This document shows positions 36,970 through 46,817 of a stretch of 64,000 bases of DNA, piece after piece (the first letter of the stretch is position 1; the number at the start of each line of letters is the position of its first letter). The DNA is from Paenibacillus faecis. GTDB taxonomy: Bacteria; Bacillota; Bacilli; Paenibacillales; Paenibacillaceae. The notes beneath the pieces are model-generated. The model saw only the letters and a list, made by a program, of their open reading frames with translations, was not told where the DNA came from and did not search any database. The stretch spans positions 248,001-312,000 of the forward strand of contig NZ_VSDO01000001.1 in assembly GCF_008084145.1 (NCBI RefSeq). Reading direction: 5' to 3'. The position numbers and the translations under genes are program-made.

Positions 36970-37981
36970 CTCCTCCGCCGCGGGCGATTATAATCTCTCC
37001 GGCATCTTCCAACCTGCGGATCGTTGCTACGATGCGGGTTTGAGCTTCTTCCACGTCACGAAGCCGCACGGGCCCCATAAATTCCATTTCTTCCTTGAAC
37101 GTGTCGGACATCCGCTTCGACATATTGCGGAAAACCGCCTCGCGAACTTCCTCGCTCGCCACTTTAAGCGCAAGCTGCAGGTCCGCGTTTTCGATGTCGC
37201 GGATAATCCGCTGAATCGAACGGTTGTCGATATTGACGATGTCTTCGAATACGAACATCCGCTTTTTGATCTCTTCCGCAAGCTCCGGGTCCTGGATTTC
37301 CAGCGAGTCGAGAATCGTACGTTCCGTCCCGCGGTCGACGCCGTTCAAGATTTGAACGATCGCTTCGATACCGCCGGCGCTGGTGTAATCCTGGGTCACG
37401 GTAGCGGATAGCTTCTGTTCCAGGACGCGCTCCACTTGGGAAATGACTTCCGGAGACGTGCTGTCCATGACCGCGATTCTCCGCGCCACTTCGGCCTGCT
37501 TCTCCTGAGGGAGGGAAGACAGAATGACGGCGGCCTGTTCGAACTGCAAGTATGACAAGACGAGGGCGATGGTTTGCGCGTTCTCGTTCTGAATAAAGTT
37601 CAAAATTTGATTCGGATCCGCTTTGCGGGCAAAATCGAACGGTCTGACCTGCAAAGTGGCCGTCAGGCGATTGATGATATCGATCGCTTTCGATTGACCG
37701 AGCGCTTTCTCCAAAATTTCTTTGGCGTAAGTGATGCCGCCTTGCGAAATATATTCCTGGGCGAGACAGATTTGGTGAAACTCCGCCATAATCATCTCTT
37801 TCTCGGCACTGTCCACTTTCCGGACATTGGCGATCTCCAGGGTCAGCTGTTCAATCTCGTCCTCACGCAAATGCTTGAAGATTTGGGCGGACACTTCCGG
37901 ACCAAGCGTAATGAGCAGAATTGCCGCTTTCTGTCTTCCGCTTAAAACTTGGCTTGTTGTTGATTTTGACAATGCGTTCAC
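36953..37981 (-). CDS. fliG: Flagellar motor switch protein FliG
   Basis: 342 residues, GTG start. Contains the N-terminal FliF-binding domain (GRQKAAILLITLGPEVSAQI), the armadillo-like middle (about 110-210), and the C-terminal torque helix with charged residues (about 285-330: MSKRMSDTFKEEMEFMGPVRL). FliG transmits stator force and ring direction. Follows fliF by 2 bases. Confidence 0.97.
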   Translation of the reverse strand: MNALSKSTTSQVLSGRQKAAILLITLGPEVSAQIFKHLREDEIEQLTLEIANVRKVDSAEKEMIMAEFHQICLAQEYISQGGITYAKEILEKALGQSKAIDIINRLTATLQVRPFDFARKADPNQILNFIQNENAQTIALVLSYLQFEQAAVILSSLPQEKQAEVARRIAVMDSTSPEVISQVERVLEQKLSATVTQDYTSAGGIEAIVQILNGVDRGTERTILDSLEIQDPELAEEIKKRMFVFEDIVNIDNRSIQRIIRDIENADLQLALKVASEEVREAVFRNMSKRMSDTFKEEMEFMGPVRLRDVEEAQTRIVATIRRLEDAGEIIIARGGGDDIIV

Positions 37982-37983
37982 CT

Positions 37984-39570
37984 CTATTCGTCAGCCAGCC
38001 AGGTGCGAAGCAAGTTGACGAATTCGTCCGGCTTCTTCTTGGCCAGCGTCTCAAGCTGTTTGCGCACTTGGTTTTCGTTTGTAACAGATTCCAAGTTGAT
38101 GGAAGGGAATTCCGGTGTAAGCGGCATAGGAATTTCTTCTTCCACCTCTTCAGCCTTGCGTCTTCTGCGAATCAGGAGGAATACGATCCCCGCGATGGCG
38201 AGCAGTGCCGCGGCCCCGACTCCCCATACGATCGGGTTTGAGAGACTCAAACCGGAACGTTTTTCATCAGAATTATGAAAAGCTTGGGAGTACACTGAAA
38301 CTTTTCTCATTAAATCTGCGTCTGTATAAGTAGTACCGGAATCAGCCAAATAGGAACCGACGATATTGGTCAAGACGTTCTCAATCGCCTTCTGTGTCGT
38401 ATCGTCCAAAGTTTCTTGGCCGGCAGGTGGTTCAACCGCAACATTAATGGTTAAATCTTTAATAACGTAGGGACTGGCTACAATATCCTTGGTAATTCGG
38501 TTCACTTCGTAGTTGATCGTAGACGAAGATTCTTCCGAAGAGGAGCCCCCGCTTCCCGCTTCGGTGCCCGGGTAATTCGAAACGTCCGTTTCACCGGTCC
38601 CCGCTACTCCGCTGTCAGGACTTCCTTGACCGGTGTAGCTCTTTTGGATTTTTTGCGCACTGATTTCGATACCTTTCATATTTTCGGTATCTACGGGTGT
38701 AACCAGATTTTCCTTTTGGCTGACCTGGTCAAAATTAAGCTTGGAAGTCACCAGCACTTCCACTTTGTCTTGACCCATCAATCTGGACAAGAACTGTTTG
38801 ACGCTTTGCTTTACGTCGCTCTCGAATTTTTTCTGAAGAGCCATATTTTCCTGAACCGCCGTCGTCAGCGAACCGATTTTACCGCCTTGTCCCGCAGGTA
38901 ACAGCACGGTGTCGTCGCTCGAAGACAAGGAGATGTTCTCGACCGGCAGATTAGGCACGGATGTTTTAACGAGGTTAAAATATCCGTCAATCGCTTCTTG
39001 CGTAGGTCGGTAACCCGGCTTAAACGTCAGCACCACGGATGCGGAAGCTTTCTCCTGCTCCTCGGGACTGGCAAACACATTCTCGGCCGGCAGGTTGATC
39101 AATACTTTGGCGTCGTTTACGCCCTGCATCCGTTTCAAGAGCTGCTCGATCTCGCCGTTCAATGCGCTCTTGTATTTGACGCCGAATTCGTTGTCCGTCA
39201 TCCCGATCAGGGAAGAACTCTCGTTGAAGGATTCCCAGCCGATGGAGCCGTTTTGGACGATTCCTTTGGAACCCACATCGACTTTGACGCGAGCGGCGTC
39301 TTTGCTCGGAACCGAGATCGTGGTACCGTCCGGTCCGAGTTTGTAGGGGATTTCCCCCGATTCCAGATGGCTGATAATCCCGGCGGCATCCGTAGAGTCC
39401 AGCCCGGTGAAGGCCACTTCGTATTCCGTTTTTGAGAACTGGATCGTCAACAGGACGATGGCCAATAATACGATAGCTACAGTGGAAATGAGCAAGGTTT
39501 TCTGTTTTTTGCTGAAATGGTTCCAGTACCCGGTCAATTTATCCCGATACTGGGCAATTCTCTCGTTCAC
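37984..39570 (-). CDS. fliF: Flagellar MS-ring protein FliF
   Basis: 528 residues: membrane helices at about 25-46 and 447-467 bracket the large periplasmic YscJ/FliF domain with family blocks (SFNESSSLIGMTDNEFGVKYK in pieces: FNESSSLIGMTDNEFGVKY) and KRMQGVNDAKVLI; the C-terminus (RKQLETLAKKKPDEFVNLLRTWL) is the FliG-binding tail. Builds the MS ring in the membrane. Follows fliE by 32 bases. Confidence 0.96.
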   Translation of the reverse strand: MNERIAQYRDKLTGYWNHFSKKQKTLLISTVAIVLLAIVLLTIQFSKTEYEVAFTGLDSTDAAGIISHLESGEIPYKLGPDGTTISVPSKDAARVKVDVGSKGIVQNGSIGWESFNESSSLIGMTDNEFGVKYKSALNGEIEQLLKRMQGVNDAKVLINLPAENVFASPEEQEKASASVVLTFKPGYRPTQEAIDGYFNLVKTSVPNLPVENISLSSSDDTVLLPAGQGGKIGSLTTAVQENMALQKKFESDVKQSVKQFLSRLMGQDKVEVLVTSKLNFDQVSQKENLVTPVDTENMKGIEISAQKIQKSYTGQGSPDSGVAGTGETDVSNYPGTEAGSGGSSSEESSSTINYEVNRITKDIVASPYVIKDLTINVAVEPPAGQETLDDTTQKAIENVLTNIVGSYLADSGTTYTDADLMRKVSVYSQAFHNSDEKRSGLSLSNPIVWGVGAAALLAIAGIVFLLIRRRRKAEEVEEEIPMPLTPEFPSINLESVTNENQVRKQLETLAKKKPDEFVNLLRTWLADE

Positions 39571-39602
39571 AACGTCACCTCATCCGAAGCATGCTTTTTT
39601 TA

Positions 39603-39911
39603 TTAAATTTGCGTACGCATAATCTCTTGATAAGCTTCTATCACTTTATTTCTAACTTGCGTAGTCAACTGCAAACTTAACATCGCTTGCTCCGAGGCGA
39701 TCATCACCTGGTCCGCGCTTACTTCACCAAGCAGAAATTTGTTGTTCATGGACTGTACGTTCTTTTCTTGGGCGTCCACTCCGTTCAAGGCATCCGTCAG
39801 ATAAGCGCCGAACTCTTTCAGCGATTCCGCGGGCGTGGGGGAAACCGGCTTGCTTGGCTGATCAATGTTGTCTACAGCCTTCAAGGCGTTAAAATTCATA
39901 GCCTGTATCAA
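39603..39911 (-). CDS. fliE: Flagellar hook-basal body protein FliE
   Basis: 102 residues; the C-terminal half (NNKFLLGEVSADQVMIASEQAMLSLQLTTQVRNKVIEAYQEI in pieces: SEQAMLSLQLTTQVRNKVI) matches the FliE family. It is the adaptor between MS ring and rod and is the first protein exported. Between flgC and fliF in the standard Bacillus order. Confidence 0.94.
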   Translation of the reverse strand: MIQAMNFNALKAVDNIDQPSKPVSPTPAESLKEFGAYLTDALNGVDAQEKNVQSMNNKFLLGEVSADQVMIASEQAMLSLQLTTQVRNKVIEAYQEIMRTQI

Positions 39912-39941
39912 AACTCAACACTCCTATCTTTCTGAAAGATT

Positions 39942-40391
39942 CTATTTACCGATTTGAAGTGCTTTCGTCATCATGGCTTTAGAGGCGTTCAAAGCCGTGA
40001 CGTTCGCTTCGTAGGACCTGGAGGCGGAAATGACGTCCACCATCTCTTTCAAAATGTCCACATTAGGCATATAAACATAGCCTTCGCTGTCGGCATCTGG
40101 ATGTGTGGGGTTATAGACCGGTTTAAACGGAGCCGAATCTTCCTTGATTTGCGTAACCTTTACGCCTTGACTCGGCTGGCTGTTTCCGAGCGCGGAGCCC
40201 AAAGCCTGGCCAAAGTCGCTTTTCATCGGGGACATCACTACCATCTTGCGGCGGTAAGGGACGGCTTTGCCATCCACAACCTGCGCTCTCGTCGTTTCGG
40301 CATTGGCGATATTTGACGAGATGACATCCATTCGCAGACGTTGGGCGGTTAATGCGGAAGCACTAATGGTGAAAGCGTTGCTGATCTTCAA
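39942..40391 (-). CDS. flgC: Flagellar rod protein FlgC
   Basis: 149 residues. The rod signature SSNIANAETTRA is at about residues 25-36 and the C-terminus (ILKEMVDVISASRSYEANVTALNASKAMMTKAL) is the matching heptad region. Forms the proximal rod. Follows flgB by 6 bases. Confidence 0.95.
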   Translation of the reverse strand: MKISNAFTISASALTAQRLRMDVISSNIANAETTRAQVVDGKAVPYRRKMVVMSPMKSDFGQALGSALGNSQPSQGVKVTQIKEDSAPFKPVYNPTHPDADSEGYVYMPNVDILKEMVDVISASRSYEANVTALNASKAMMTKALQIGK

Positions 40392-40397
40392 AATGCG

Positions 40398-40805
40398 TTA
40401 TCTCCCTTCCAAAGCGGTTCGCTTCATTTTGATTTGGTAATTGACTTGTTCTATGTAAGAATTGTAGCGGAGCTGATTTTCAGCCAACTGAGTCATTTCG
40501 CTATCAATATCCACATTGTTCTGGTTATTGTTCATCATCGTTGACTGATCGGTATGAACTTCGGGTCCGGGCAAACGGGCCGATAGACCTATTGCAAAAT
40601 GTTTCGAGTGAGTTCTGCGTCCTTCCAGGGTTCTTGTCGCTCCGCTCATTTCTTGCTGCAAAAGACTTTCAAAAGATACACCCGATCGTTTGAAGTAAGG
40701 GGTATCTACGTTTGCAATATTATTGACAAGAACCCCCTGCCTAAGATTGGCCGCCTGCAAAGCGGTTTCCAAGCGTTGGAACCCGATACCATTCAATAAC
40801 TGCAT
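40398..40805 (-). CDS. flgB: Flagellar rod protein FlgB
   Basis: 135 residues; rod signature NNIANVDTPYFKR at about residues 27-39 and the C-terminal coiled coil (VDIDSEMTQLAENQLRYNSY). First gene of the fla/che operon. ATG at 40805 with a GGGGGG ribosome site 7 bases upstream. The gene begins after a 384-base region that contains the hslU terminator and possible operon promoter elements. Confidence 0.95.
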   Translation of the reverse strand: MQLLNGIGFQRLETALQAANLRQGVLVNNIANVDTPYFKRSGVSFESLLQQEMSGATRTLEGRRTHSKHFAIGLSARLPGPEVHTDQSTMMNNNQNNVDIDSEMTQLAENQLRYNSYIEQVNYQIKMKRTALEGR

Positions 40806-41104
40806 CTAATTTCCCCCCTTATAACTCATTAATTAGTACAGGTTTAAGATATTCAACAGCTTTCAAACTTTTCCTCTTTTTTTCGACAAAAACCTAGTTT
40901 TTTACGTCTTTCCAACGTCCTAGTGTAGAAAAAAATAGGAGAATGTCATATATCCTAAGTTTCAGGGAGAATCGACTTTATTACAATAAGAAAAAAGCAC
41001 TATCTTTGACGAAATTGACGATATTTTTTGCACTTTTTGAAATTATTTCAATTTTTCGCAATATTTCGACAGCGACTTTTTCCATGTTAAATCCTGGGGG
41101 CCAC
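40806..41104 (-). promoter_or_regulatory. Upstream region of the fla/che operon (AT-rich, contains a 15-base palindrome)
   Basis: This gene-free stretch is the only long gap before the fla/che operon. It is AT-rich with several T and A runs. A perfect palindrome TTGAAATTATTTCAA lies at 41037-41051. Reading left, TTGAAA within it could be a -35 with AAAAAT 17 bases on as a weak -10, so the promoter is not resolved. No clear sigma-D (TAAA-15-GCCGATAT) site is visible. No open reading frame with a ribosome site was found. Confidence 0.5.
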
Positions 41105-41150
41105 GAAAAAAGGCCGTAAACCCGATGGAAGGACTGGGTCTTACGGCCTT
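41105..41150 (-). terminator. Terminator after hslU
   Basis: Minus-strand stem AAGGCCGTAA...TTACGGCCTT with an inner ACCC/GGGT helix, followed by TTTTTC. It insulates hslVU from the fla/che operon. Confidence 0.9.
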
Positions 41151-41189
41151 AAATATTTATGGTGAAAAATAGAACAGGTCCTGCTTTGC

Positions 41190-42599
41190 TTATAAAATAT
41201 ACTGGCTTAAATCACGATCTTTGGCGATATCCCCCAGCTTCTCTCGTACATATTCGGGAGTAATCGTCATTTTTTCCAAAGTTAATTCAGGCGCTTCAAA
41301 CGAAAGATCCTCAAGCAGCTTCTCCAGAATCGTATGGAGTCTTCTCGCACCGATGTTCTCCGTATTGGCGTTCACGCTGGCCGCAATGGCGGCGATCTCG
41401 CGAATCGCTTCCGAAGAAAACTCAATTTCAATGTCTTCGGTCCGCAAAAGCTCCGTATATTGCTTGGTCAAGGCGTTCTGAGGCTCCGTCAAAATCGAGA
41501 CAAAATCATCCAGCGACAAGCTGCTGAGCTCGACCCGGATCGGAAAACGCCCCTGCAACTCGGGAATCAGATCCGACGGTTTCGCTATATGGAAGGCGCC
41601 GGCCGCGATAAAGAGAATATAGTCCGTTTTGACCGGTCCATATTTGGTCATCACCGTCGATCCTTCGACGATAGGCAAAATATCGCGCTGAACCCCTTCC
41701 CGGGACACATCCGGACCGGAACCTTGGCCCCGGCTGGCGACTTTATCGATCTCGTCGATGAAGATAATCCCGGTTTGCTCCGCACGCTCTACCGCCTCTT
41801 GAACCAGGTCGTCATGATCGATCAGCTTCGACGCCTCTTCCTGGGTCAGGACCTTTCTCGCTTCTTTGATGGACAATTTTCTGCGCTTCGTGCGGCGCGG
41901 CAGCAGGTTTCCGAACATCTCCTGCATATTCATCCCCATCTGGTCGTTCCCTTGGCCGGCAAACATATCCATCATGGTTGGAGCATTATCCTCCACCTCG
42001 ATCTCCACGATGTCGTTCTCCAACTGTCCGGCAAGCAGCTTAAAGCGGACCTGGCGGCGGCGTTCCGCCAGATCGCCGTCCTCCTCGGACTTCTCCTGGC
42101 TGGCTCCGCTCGTCTCCCCGGCATTCTGGTTACCGAACAACATCTCAAACGGATTGCGGCTGTTCTTGGACTTGTTGGGGGACGGCACGAGAATGTGCAC
42201 CAGCCGTTCATTGGCTAGCTCCTCAGCCTTATCCTTCACCTTCTCCGTCCGCTCCAGCTTGACGGTGCGAATGGCGGTCTCCACCAGATCGCGCACCATC
42301 GACTCCACATCCCGGCCTACATAACCGACCTCCGTGAATTTCGTGGCTTCCACTTTGATAAACGGGGCCCCCACCAGTTTGGCAAGGCGCCGGGCTATTT
42401 CCGTTTTCCCCACGCCGGTGGGACCGATCATAAGGATGTTCTTCGGTACGATCTCATCCTGGACGTCTTCGCTAAGCAAACTCCGGCGGTAGCGGTTTCG
42501 CAAAGCTACCGCAACCGATTTCTTCGCCTGCTTTTGCCCCACGATATACTTATCCAATTCGGCGACAATTTGTCTGGGCGTTAAATTGGCGTTAGGCAT
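41190..42599 (-). CDS. hslU: HslU (ClpY) AAA+ unfoldase
   Basis: 469 residues from the ATG at 42599 (GGGGGA site 9 bases upstream). The frame stays open to 42719, but those 39 extra codons overlap the end of hslV and are not family-like. Walker [17 protein letters not shown] (about 58-73), Walker [15 protein letters not shown] and the C-terminal tail (RDLSQYIL) that docks on HslV are present. Works with HslV as an ATP-dependent protease. Confidence 0.95.
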   Translation of the reverse strand: MPNANLTPRQIVAELDKYIVGQKQAKKSVAVALRNRYRRSLLSEDVQDEIVPKNILMIGPTGVGKTEIARRLAKLVGAPFIKVEATKFTEVGYVGRDVESMVRDLVETAIRTVKLERTEKVKDKAEELANERLVHILVPSPNKSKNSRNPFEMLFGNQNAGETSGASQEKSEEDGDLAERRRQVRFKLLAGQLENDIVEIEVEDNAPTMMDMFAGQGNDQMGMNMQEMFGNLLPRRTKRRKLSIKEARKVLTQEEASKLIDHDDLVQEAVERAEQTGIIFIDEIDKVASRGQGSGPDVSREGVQRDILPIVEGSTVMTKYGPVKTDYILFIAAGAFHIAKPSDLIPELQGRFPIRVELSSLSLDDFVSILTEPQNALTKQYTELLRTEDIEIEFSSEAIREIAAIAASVNANTENIGARRLHTILEKLLEDLSFEAPELTLEKMTITPEYVREKLGDIAKDRDLSQYIL

Positions 42600-42615
42600 A
42601 AGTTCGTTCCCCCGA

Positions 42616-43158
42616 TCACAATTCTTCAACGATAATGTTGCTGTTGGTGTACACGCAAATTTCCGACGCGACCTGAAGCGCTTCACGCACGATGTCCTTG
42701 GCTTCCAGCTGACCGGCATGGCGTTTTAAAGCACGGGCTGCCGATAGGGCGAAGTTTCCGCCCGAACCGATGGCGAGCACATCGTCATCCGGCTCGATGA
42801 TTTCTCCGCCCCCCGAAATAAGCAGCATGCCGGAGTGGTCCATCACGATCATCAGCGCCTCAAGCTTGCGTAAGACCCGGTCCTGACGCCAATCTTTCGC
42901 CAGTTCCACCGCCGCCCGCTGCAAATTCCCGTGATGCTCCTCCAGCTTCCCTTCAAACTTCTCAAACAAGGTGATGGCATCGGCCACCGAACCCGCAAAG
43001 CCGGCCAGAACCTGGCCTCTGTACAAACGGCGGACCTTCTTGGCCGTTTGCTTCATGACGACGCTCTCGCCGAAGGTCACCTGGCCATCTCCGGCGATCG
43101 CCCCTTTGCCGTTATGCCGAACCGCGCAAATCGTGGTCGCATGAAAACTAGGAACCAT
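42616..43158 (-). CDS. hslV: HslV (ClpQ) protease subunit
   Basis: 180 residues, proteasome-like peptidase working with HslU. The start [17 protein letters not shown] carries the Thr-Thr that aligns with E. coli HslV Thr1, and [32 protein letters not shown] and [12 protein letters not shown] blocks are intact. B. subtilis HslV (CodW) is known to use an N-terminal serine; here the equivalent region reads V-P-S-F-H-A, so the true nucleophile after processing is uncertain. Precedes hslU by 16 bases and follows trmFO by 79. Confidence 0.94.
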   Translation of the reverse strand: MVPSFHATTICAVRHNGKGAIAGDGQVTFGESVVMKQTAKKVRRLYRGQVLAGFAGSVADAITLFEKFEGKLEEHHGNLQRAAVELAKDWRQDRVLRKLEALMIVMDHSGMLLISGGGEIIEPDDDVLAIGSGGNFALSAARALKRHAGQLEAKDIVREALQVASEICVYTNSNIIVEEL

Positions 43159-43237
43159 AGCTACCGCTTCCTTTCATCACTCAATTCCACTTGCATCTAA
43201 CCTGAATCCCTTTATCATCCTATGCCTCAAACCGGCC

Positions 43238-44557
43238 CTATAGCCCCGTGCGCTCCATGAAAGCGCGCAGACTGTCGAGCGCGCGGCGAGCCAGCGCTTC
43301 GTTCTTCTCCGCCTTTTTGCGGTGTCGGGTATCCAGTTTCGGGAACAGCCCGAAATTCGCATTCATCGGCTGAAAATGCTTGAAGTCCGCGGTGGTAATA
43401 TACCTGGCCATACTTCCGAGCGTCGTATCTTCAGGGAAGACGATCCCTTCCCGCCCGGCATACGCCTGAGCCGCGTTGATCCCCGCGATGAGACCCGAAG
43501 CGGCGGATTCCACATATCCCTCCACCCCGGTCATTTGCCCGGCAAAAAAGAGCGTAGGACGCTCCTTCAACTGGTAGGTCGGCTGCAGCAGTTTAGGCGA
43601 ATTGATAAACGTGTTGCGGTGCATGACCCCGTAACGGACAAATTCCGCATTTTCAAGACCGGGGATCATCGAGAAGACCCGCTTTTGCTCCCCCCATTTT
43701 AAATGCGTCTGGAAGCCCACCAGGTTGTAGAGTGTGCCGGCCGCATTGTCTTGACGCAGTTGCACGACCGCATGCGGAAGCTTGCCCGTATGCGGGTTCA
43801 CAAGCCCGACCGGCTTCATCGGACCGAACAAGGCGGTCTGTTTGCCGCGGCGCATCATGATTTCGATCGGCATGCAGCCTTCAAAATAAACTTCTTTTTC
43901 AAACTCTTTCAGTTGGGTGACCTCAGCGGTAATCAACGCCTCATAAAAAGCATCGAACTCCTCTTCCGTCATCGGGCAGTTCAAATAAGCGGCCTCTCCC
44001 TTGTCATAGCGGGAGGCCAGATAAACCTTGCTCATATCGATGGAATCCTTCTCCACAATCGGAGCGGCCGCGTCATAGAAATAAAAATAGTCCTCGCCGG
44101 TCAAACTCCGGATCTGCTCCGACAAGGCCGGGGAGGTCAACGGGCCGGTGGCGATGATGACGATACCGTCCCGCGGGATCTCCCTGATTTCTTCATTCAC
44201 GACCTCGATCAAAGGGTGATCATGAAGCGTGCGCGTAATCTCGCCGGAGAAACCGTCCCGGTCGACGGCCAAGGCGCCTCCCGCCGGCACGGCATTCCGG
44301 TCCGCGGATCCGAGAACAAGCGAGTTCAACATGCGCATTTCTTCTTTCAAAACGCCGACCGCATTGGTCAGACCGTTCGCCCGAAGCGAGTTGCTGCATA
44401 CGAGTTCCGCAAATTTATCCGTATGGTGGGCCGGCGTTTTGACAACCGGCCGCATTTCATATAACGTTACGGGCACGCCGCGGCTCGCAAGCTGCCAAGC
44501 GGCTTCACTGCCGGCCAGGCCCGCCCCGATCACGGTAACCCTATTTTTCTCTGTCAC
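43238..44557 (-). CDS. trmFO: Folate-dependent tRNA m5U54 methyltransferase TrmFO
   Basis: 439 residues. The FAD-binding motif [19 protein letters not shown] is at the N-terminus (about 8-26) and the catalytic cysteine regions [13 protein letters not shown] and [11 protein letters not shown] are visible. It makes 5-methyluridine at position 54 of tRNA using methylenetetrahydrofolate. GTG start with a GGGGG site. In B. subtilis xerC (codV) follows before hslV; it is absent here. Confidence 0.95.
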   Translation of the reverse strand: MTEKNRVTVIGAGLAGSEAAWQLASRGVPVTLYEMRPVVKTPAHHTDKFAELVCSNSLRANGLTNAVGVLKEEMRMLNSLVLGSADRNAVPAGGALAVDRDGFSGEITRTLHDHPLIEVVNEEIREIPRDGIVIIATGPLTSPALSEQIRSLTGEDYFYFYDAAAPIVEKDSIDMSKVYLASRYDKGEAAYLNCPMTEEEFDAFYEALITAEVTQLKEFEKEVYFEGCMPIEIMMRRGKQTALFGPMKPVGLVNPHTGKLPHAVVQLRQDNAAGTLYNLVGFQTHLKWGEQKRVFSMIPGLENAEFVRYGVMHRNTFINSPKLLQPTYQLKERPTLFFAGQMTGVEGYVESAASGLIAGINAAQAYAGREGIVFPEDTTLGSMARYITTADFKHFQPMNANFGLFPKLDTRHRKKAEKNEALARRALDSLRAFMERTGL

Positions 44558-44614
44558 TTAGAATTCCCCCGCATCTCTGGCTGTTTCGCAAATTTCAATT
44601 CCATCTCATTTGAA

Positions 44615-46717
44615 TTATTCCGCCGCCGCTTCGTCCTCCTGCTCCTCGATCGCCTCCGTGTAATCGCAAGCCGTGCATTGCAGCTTGCCTCCCTGCTTGT
44701 TGCGCTTGATCACTAGCAGAGAATCACACTTCGGACAAGGCTTCGGCGACGGGCGATCCCAAGATACGAAGTCGCATTCCGGATATCTGTCGCAGCCGTA
44801 GAACACGCGTCCTTTTTTGCTGCGGCGTTCGACGACATGCCCTTCTTTACATTTCGGACAGGTGACCCCGATGTCCTTGACGATCGGCTTCGTATTCCGG
44901 CAGTCCGGGAACCCGGAGCAGGCCAAAAATTTGCCGAAACGGCCCAGTTTATATACAAGCGGCTTTCCGCATTTTTCGCAAATTTCATCGGAAACCTCAT
45001 CTTCGATTTCGATTTCCTTCATTTCTTCTTCCGCGACTTCCAGCCGCTTCTCAAAGGTCTCGTAAAATTCGCCAAGGACTCTTACCCAATCCTCCGAACC
45101 TTCCTCAACGTGGTCAAGGTCGCCCTCCATATGGGCGGTAAATTCAACGTCCAAAATCTCCGGGAAAAACTGCTCCATCTGTTCGATGACGAGCTCTCCG
45201 AGTTCGGTAGGCACAAATTTCTTCTCTTCGATCGCCACGTAACCGCGTTTCTGAATGGTTTCCAGCGTTGGAGCATACGTACTCGGGCGGCCGATGCCAA
45301 GTTCCTCCAGCGTTTTCACAAGCCGGGCCTCCGTGTACCTAGGGGGCGGCTGAGTAAAATGCTGCTTGGGTTCGATTTCTTCCACGCCAAGCTTATCCCC
45401 GCTGTGCAGAGGCGGCAGGAACTTGTCGTCTTCGGTGGCTCCGTCGTCGTTCCCTTCCACATAGACCTTCATGAATCCTGGAAAGCGGATTTTGGAACCG
45501 ACGGCCCGGAAGGTCGCGTCGCCTGCGGCAATGTCCACGGACATCGTATCCAGAATCGCGGACGCCATTTGGCTGGCCATAAAGCGTTCCCAGATCAGTT
45601 TATACAGCCGGTACTGGTCGCGGCTGGTAAACGCCTTGACCGATTCGGGATCCCGCATAGCGGAAGTCGGGCGAATCGCTTCATGGGCATCCTGGGCTCC
45701 GGCCGCTTTTTTGGAGTACTGCCGGGGCGATTCCGGCACGAAATCCCCGCCGAATTTGCCGACGATATACTCCTTCGCCTCGTCCTGGGCTGTGGTGGAA
45801 ATCCGCGTCGAGTCCGTACGCATATAGGTGATCAGACCCACGGTCCCCTCTTTGCCCAAATCGACGCCCTCGTACAACTGCTGGGCCACGGACATCGTCT
45901 TAGCCGCACGGAAGTTTAACTTCCGCGCCGCTTCCTGCTGCAGGGAACTGGTCGTGAAAGGAGCCGCGGGGTGACGCAGCCGTTCCTTTTCCTTCACATC
46001 GGCGACCCGGAATTCCGCTTTCTCGATCGACTTCAGAATTTCCTTCACCTGCTCCTCGTTGCCGAGCTCCAGCTTTTCTCCCTTATATTGATGGAACTTG
46101 GCCTCAAACGGGGTTTGGCCCGTTTTGAGTTTGGCCGTAATGCTCCAATATTCCTCCGGTACAAAAGCCGAGATTTCATTCTCGCGGTCGAGGATGATTT
46201 TGACGGCAACCGATTGAACGCGGCCGGCCGACAAGCCTTTCTTTACTTTTTTCCACAAAAGCGGGCTGATCTTGTAGCCGACCAAACGGTCCAAGATTCG
46301 CCGCGCTTGCTGGGCGTTGACCAGGTCCATATTTATTTTGCGCGGGGTTTTAAACGCATCCTTAACGGCTTCCTTGGTAATTTCGTTAAAGACGACGCGG
46401 CAGTTTTCCGTCTGGTCCACGTCCAGAACATGGGCCAAATGCCAGGCGATCGCTTCTCCTTCGCGATCCGGGTCAGCCGCCAGATAAATTTTCTTCACCT
46501 TTTTACTAGCGTCCTTTAGTTCCTTTAATACCGAACCTTTCCCACGGATTGTAATATACTTTGGACTGAAATCGTTCTCGACCTCAACCCCGATCTGACT
46601 TTTGGGCAAATCGCGAACATGCCCCATTGAAGCCTTCACGATGTATTTGCTTCCCAAATATTTGCCAATCGTTTTCGCCTTGGCCGGCGACTCGACGATG
46701 ACGAGAGAATCCGCCAC
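44615..46717 (-). CDS. topA: DNA topoisomerase I
   Basis: 700 residues. The Toprim domain ([29 protein letters not shown]) and active tyrosine Tyr298 ([11 protein letters not shown]) are present, followed by three C-terminal zinc ribbons, each with four cysteines (from [16 protein letters not shown] and CPKCDSLL). Relaxes negative supercoils. ATG at 46717. Between dprA and trmFO as in B. subtilis. Confidence 0.97.
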   Translation of the reverse strand: MADSLVIVESPAKAKTIGKYLGSKYIVKASMGHVRDLPKSQIGVEVENDFSPKYITIRGKGSVLKELKDASKKVKKIYLAADPDREGEAIAWHLAHVLDVDQTENCRVVFNEITKEAVKDAFKTPRKINMDLVNAQQARRILDRLVGYKISPLLWKKVKKGLSAGRVQSVAVKIILDRENEISAFVPEEYWSITAKLKTGQTPFEAKFHQYKGEKLELGNEEQVKEILKSIEKAEFRVADVKEKERLRHPAAPFTTSSLQQEAARKLNFRAAKTMSVAQQLYEGVDLGKEGTVGLITYMRTDSTRISTTAQDEAKEYIVGKFGGDFVPESPRQYSKKAAGAQDAHEAIRPTSAMRDPESVKAFTSRDQYRLYKLIWERFMASQMASAILDTMSVDIAAGDATFRAVGSKIRFPGFMKVYVEGNDDGATEDDKFLPPLHSGDKLGVEEIEPKQHFTQPPPRYTEARLVKTLEELGIGRPSTYAPTLETIQKRGYVAIEEKKFVPTELGELVIEQMEQFFPEILDVEFTAHMEGDLDHVEEGSEDWVRVLGEFYETFEKRLEVAEEEMKEIEIEDEVSDEICEKCGKPLVYKLGRFGKFLACSGFPDCRNTKPIVKDIGVTCPKCKEGHVVERRSKKGRVFYGCDRYPECDFVSWDRPSPKPCPKCDSLLVIKRNKQGGKLQCTACDYTEAIEEQEDEAAAE

Positions 46718-46817
46718 AGGTTCATCCTCCTCTCATACAGCTCACTACTGATTTTCTCGATATTTAGAATTCTTGATATATAGCCTTATTATGAGAAACC
46801 ACTCACCGAAGAATGGA

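Noticed and set aside
41037..41051. CodY box in the flgB upstream palindrome
   Set aside because: The palindrome has the same length but does not match AATTTTCWGAAAATT; kept as a separate finding.
42600..42719. Longer N-terminus for hslU starting within hslV
   Set aside because: The 39 extra residues are not family-like, and the ATG at 42599 has its own GGGGGA site.
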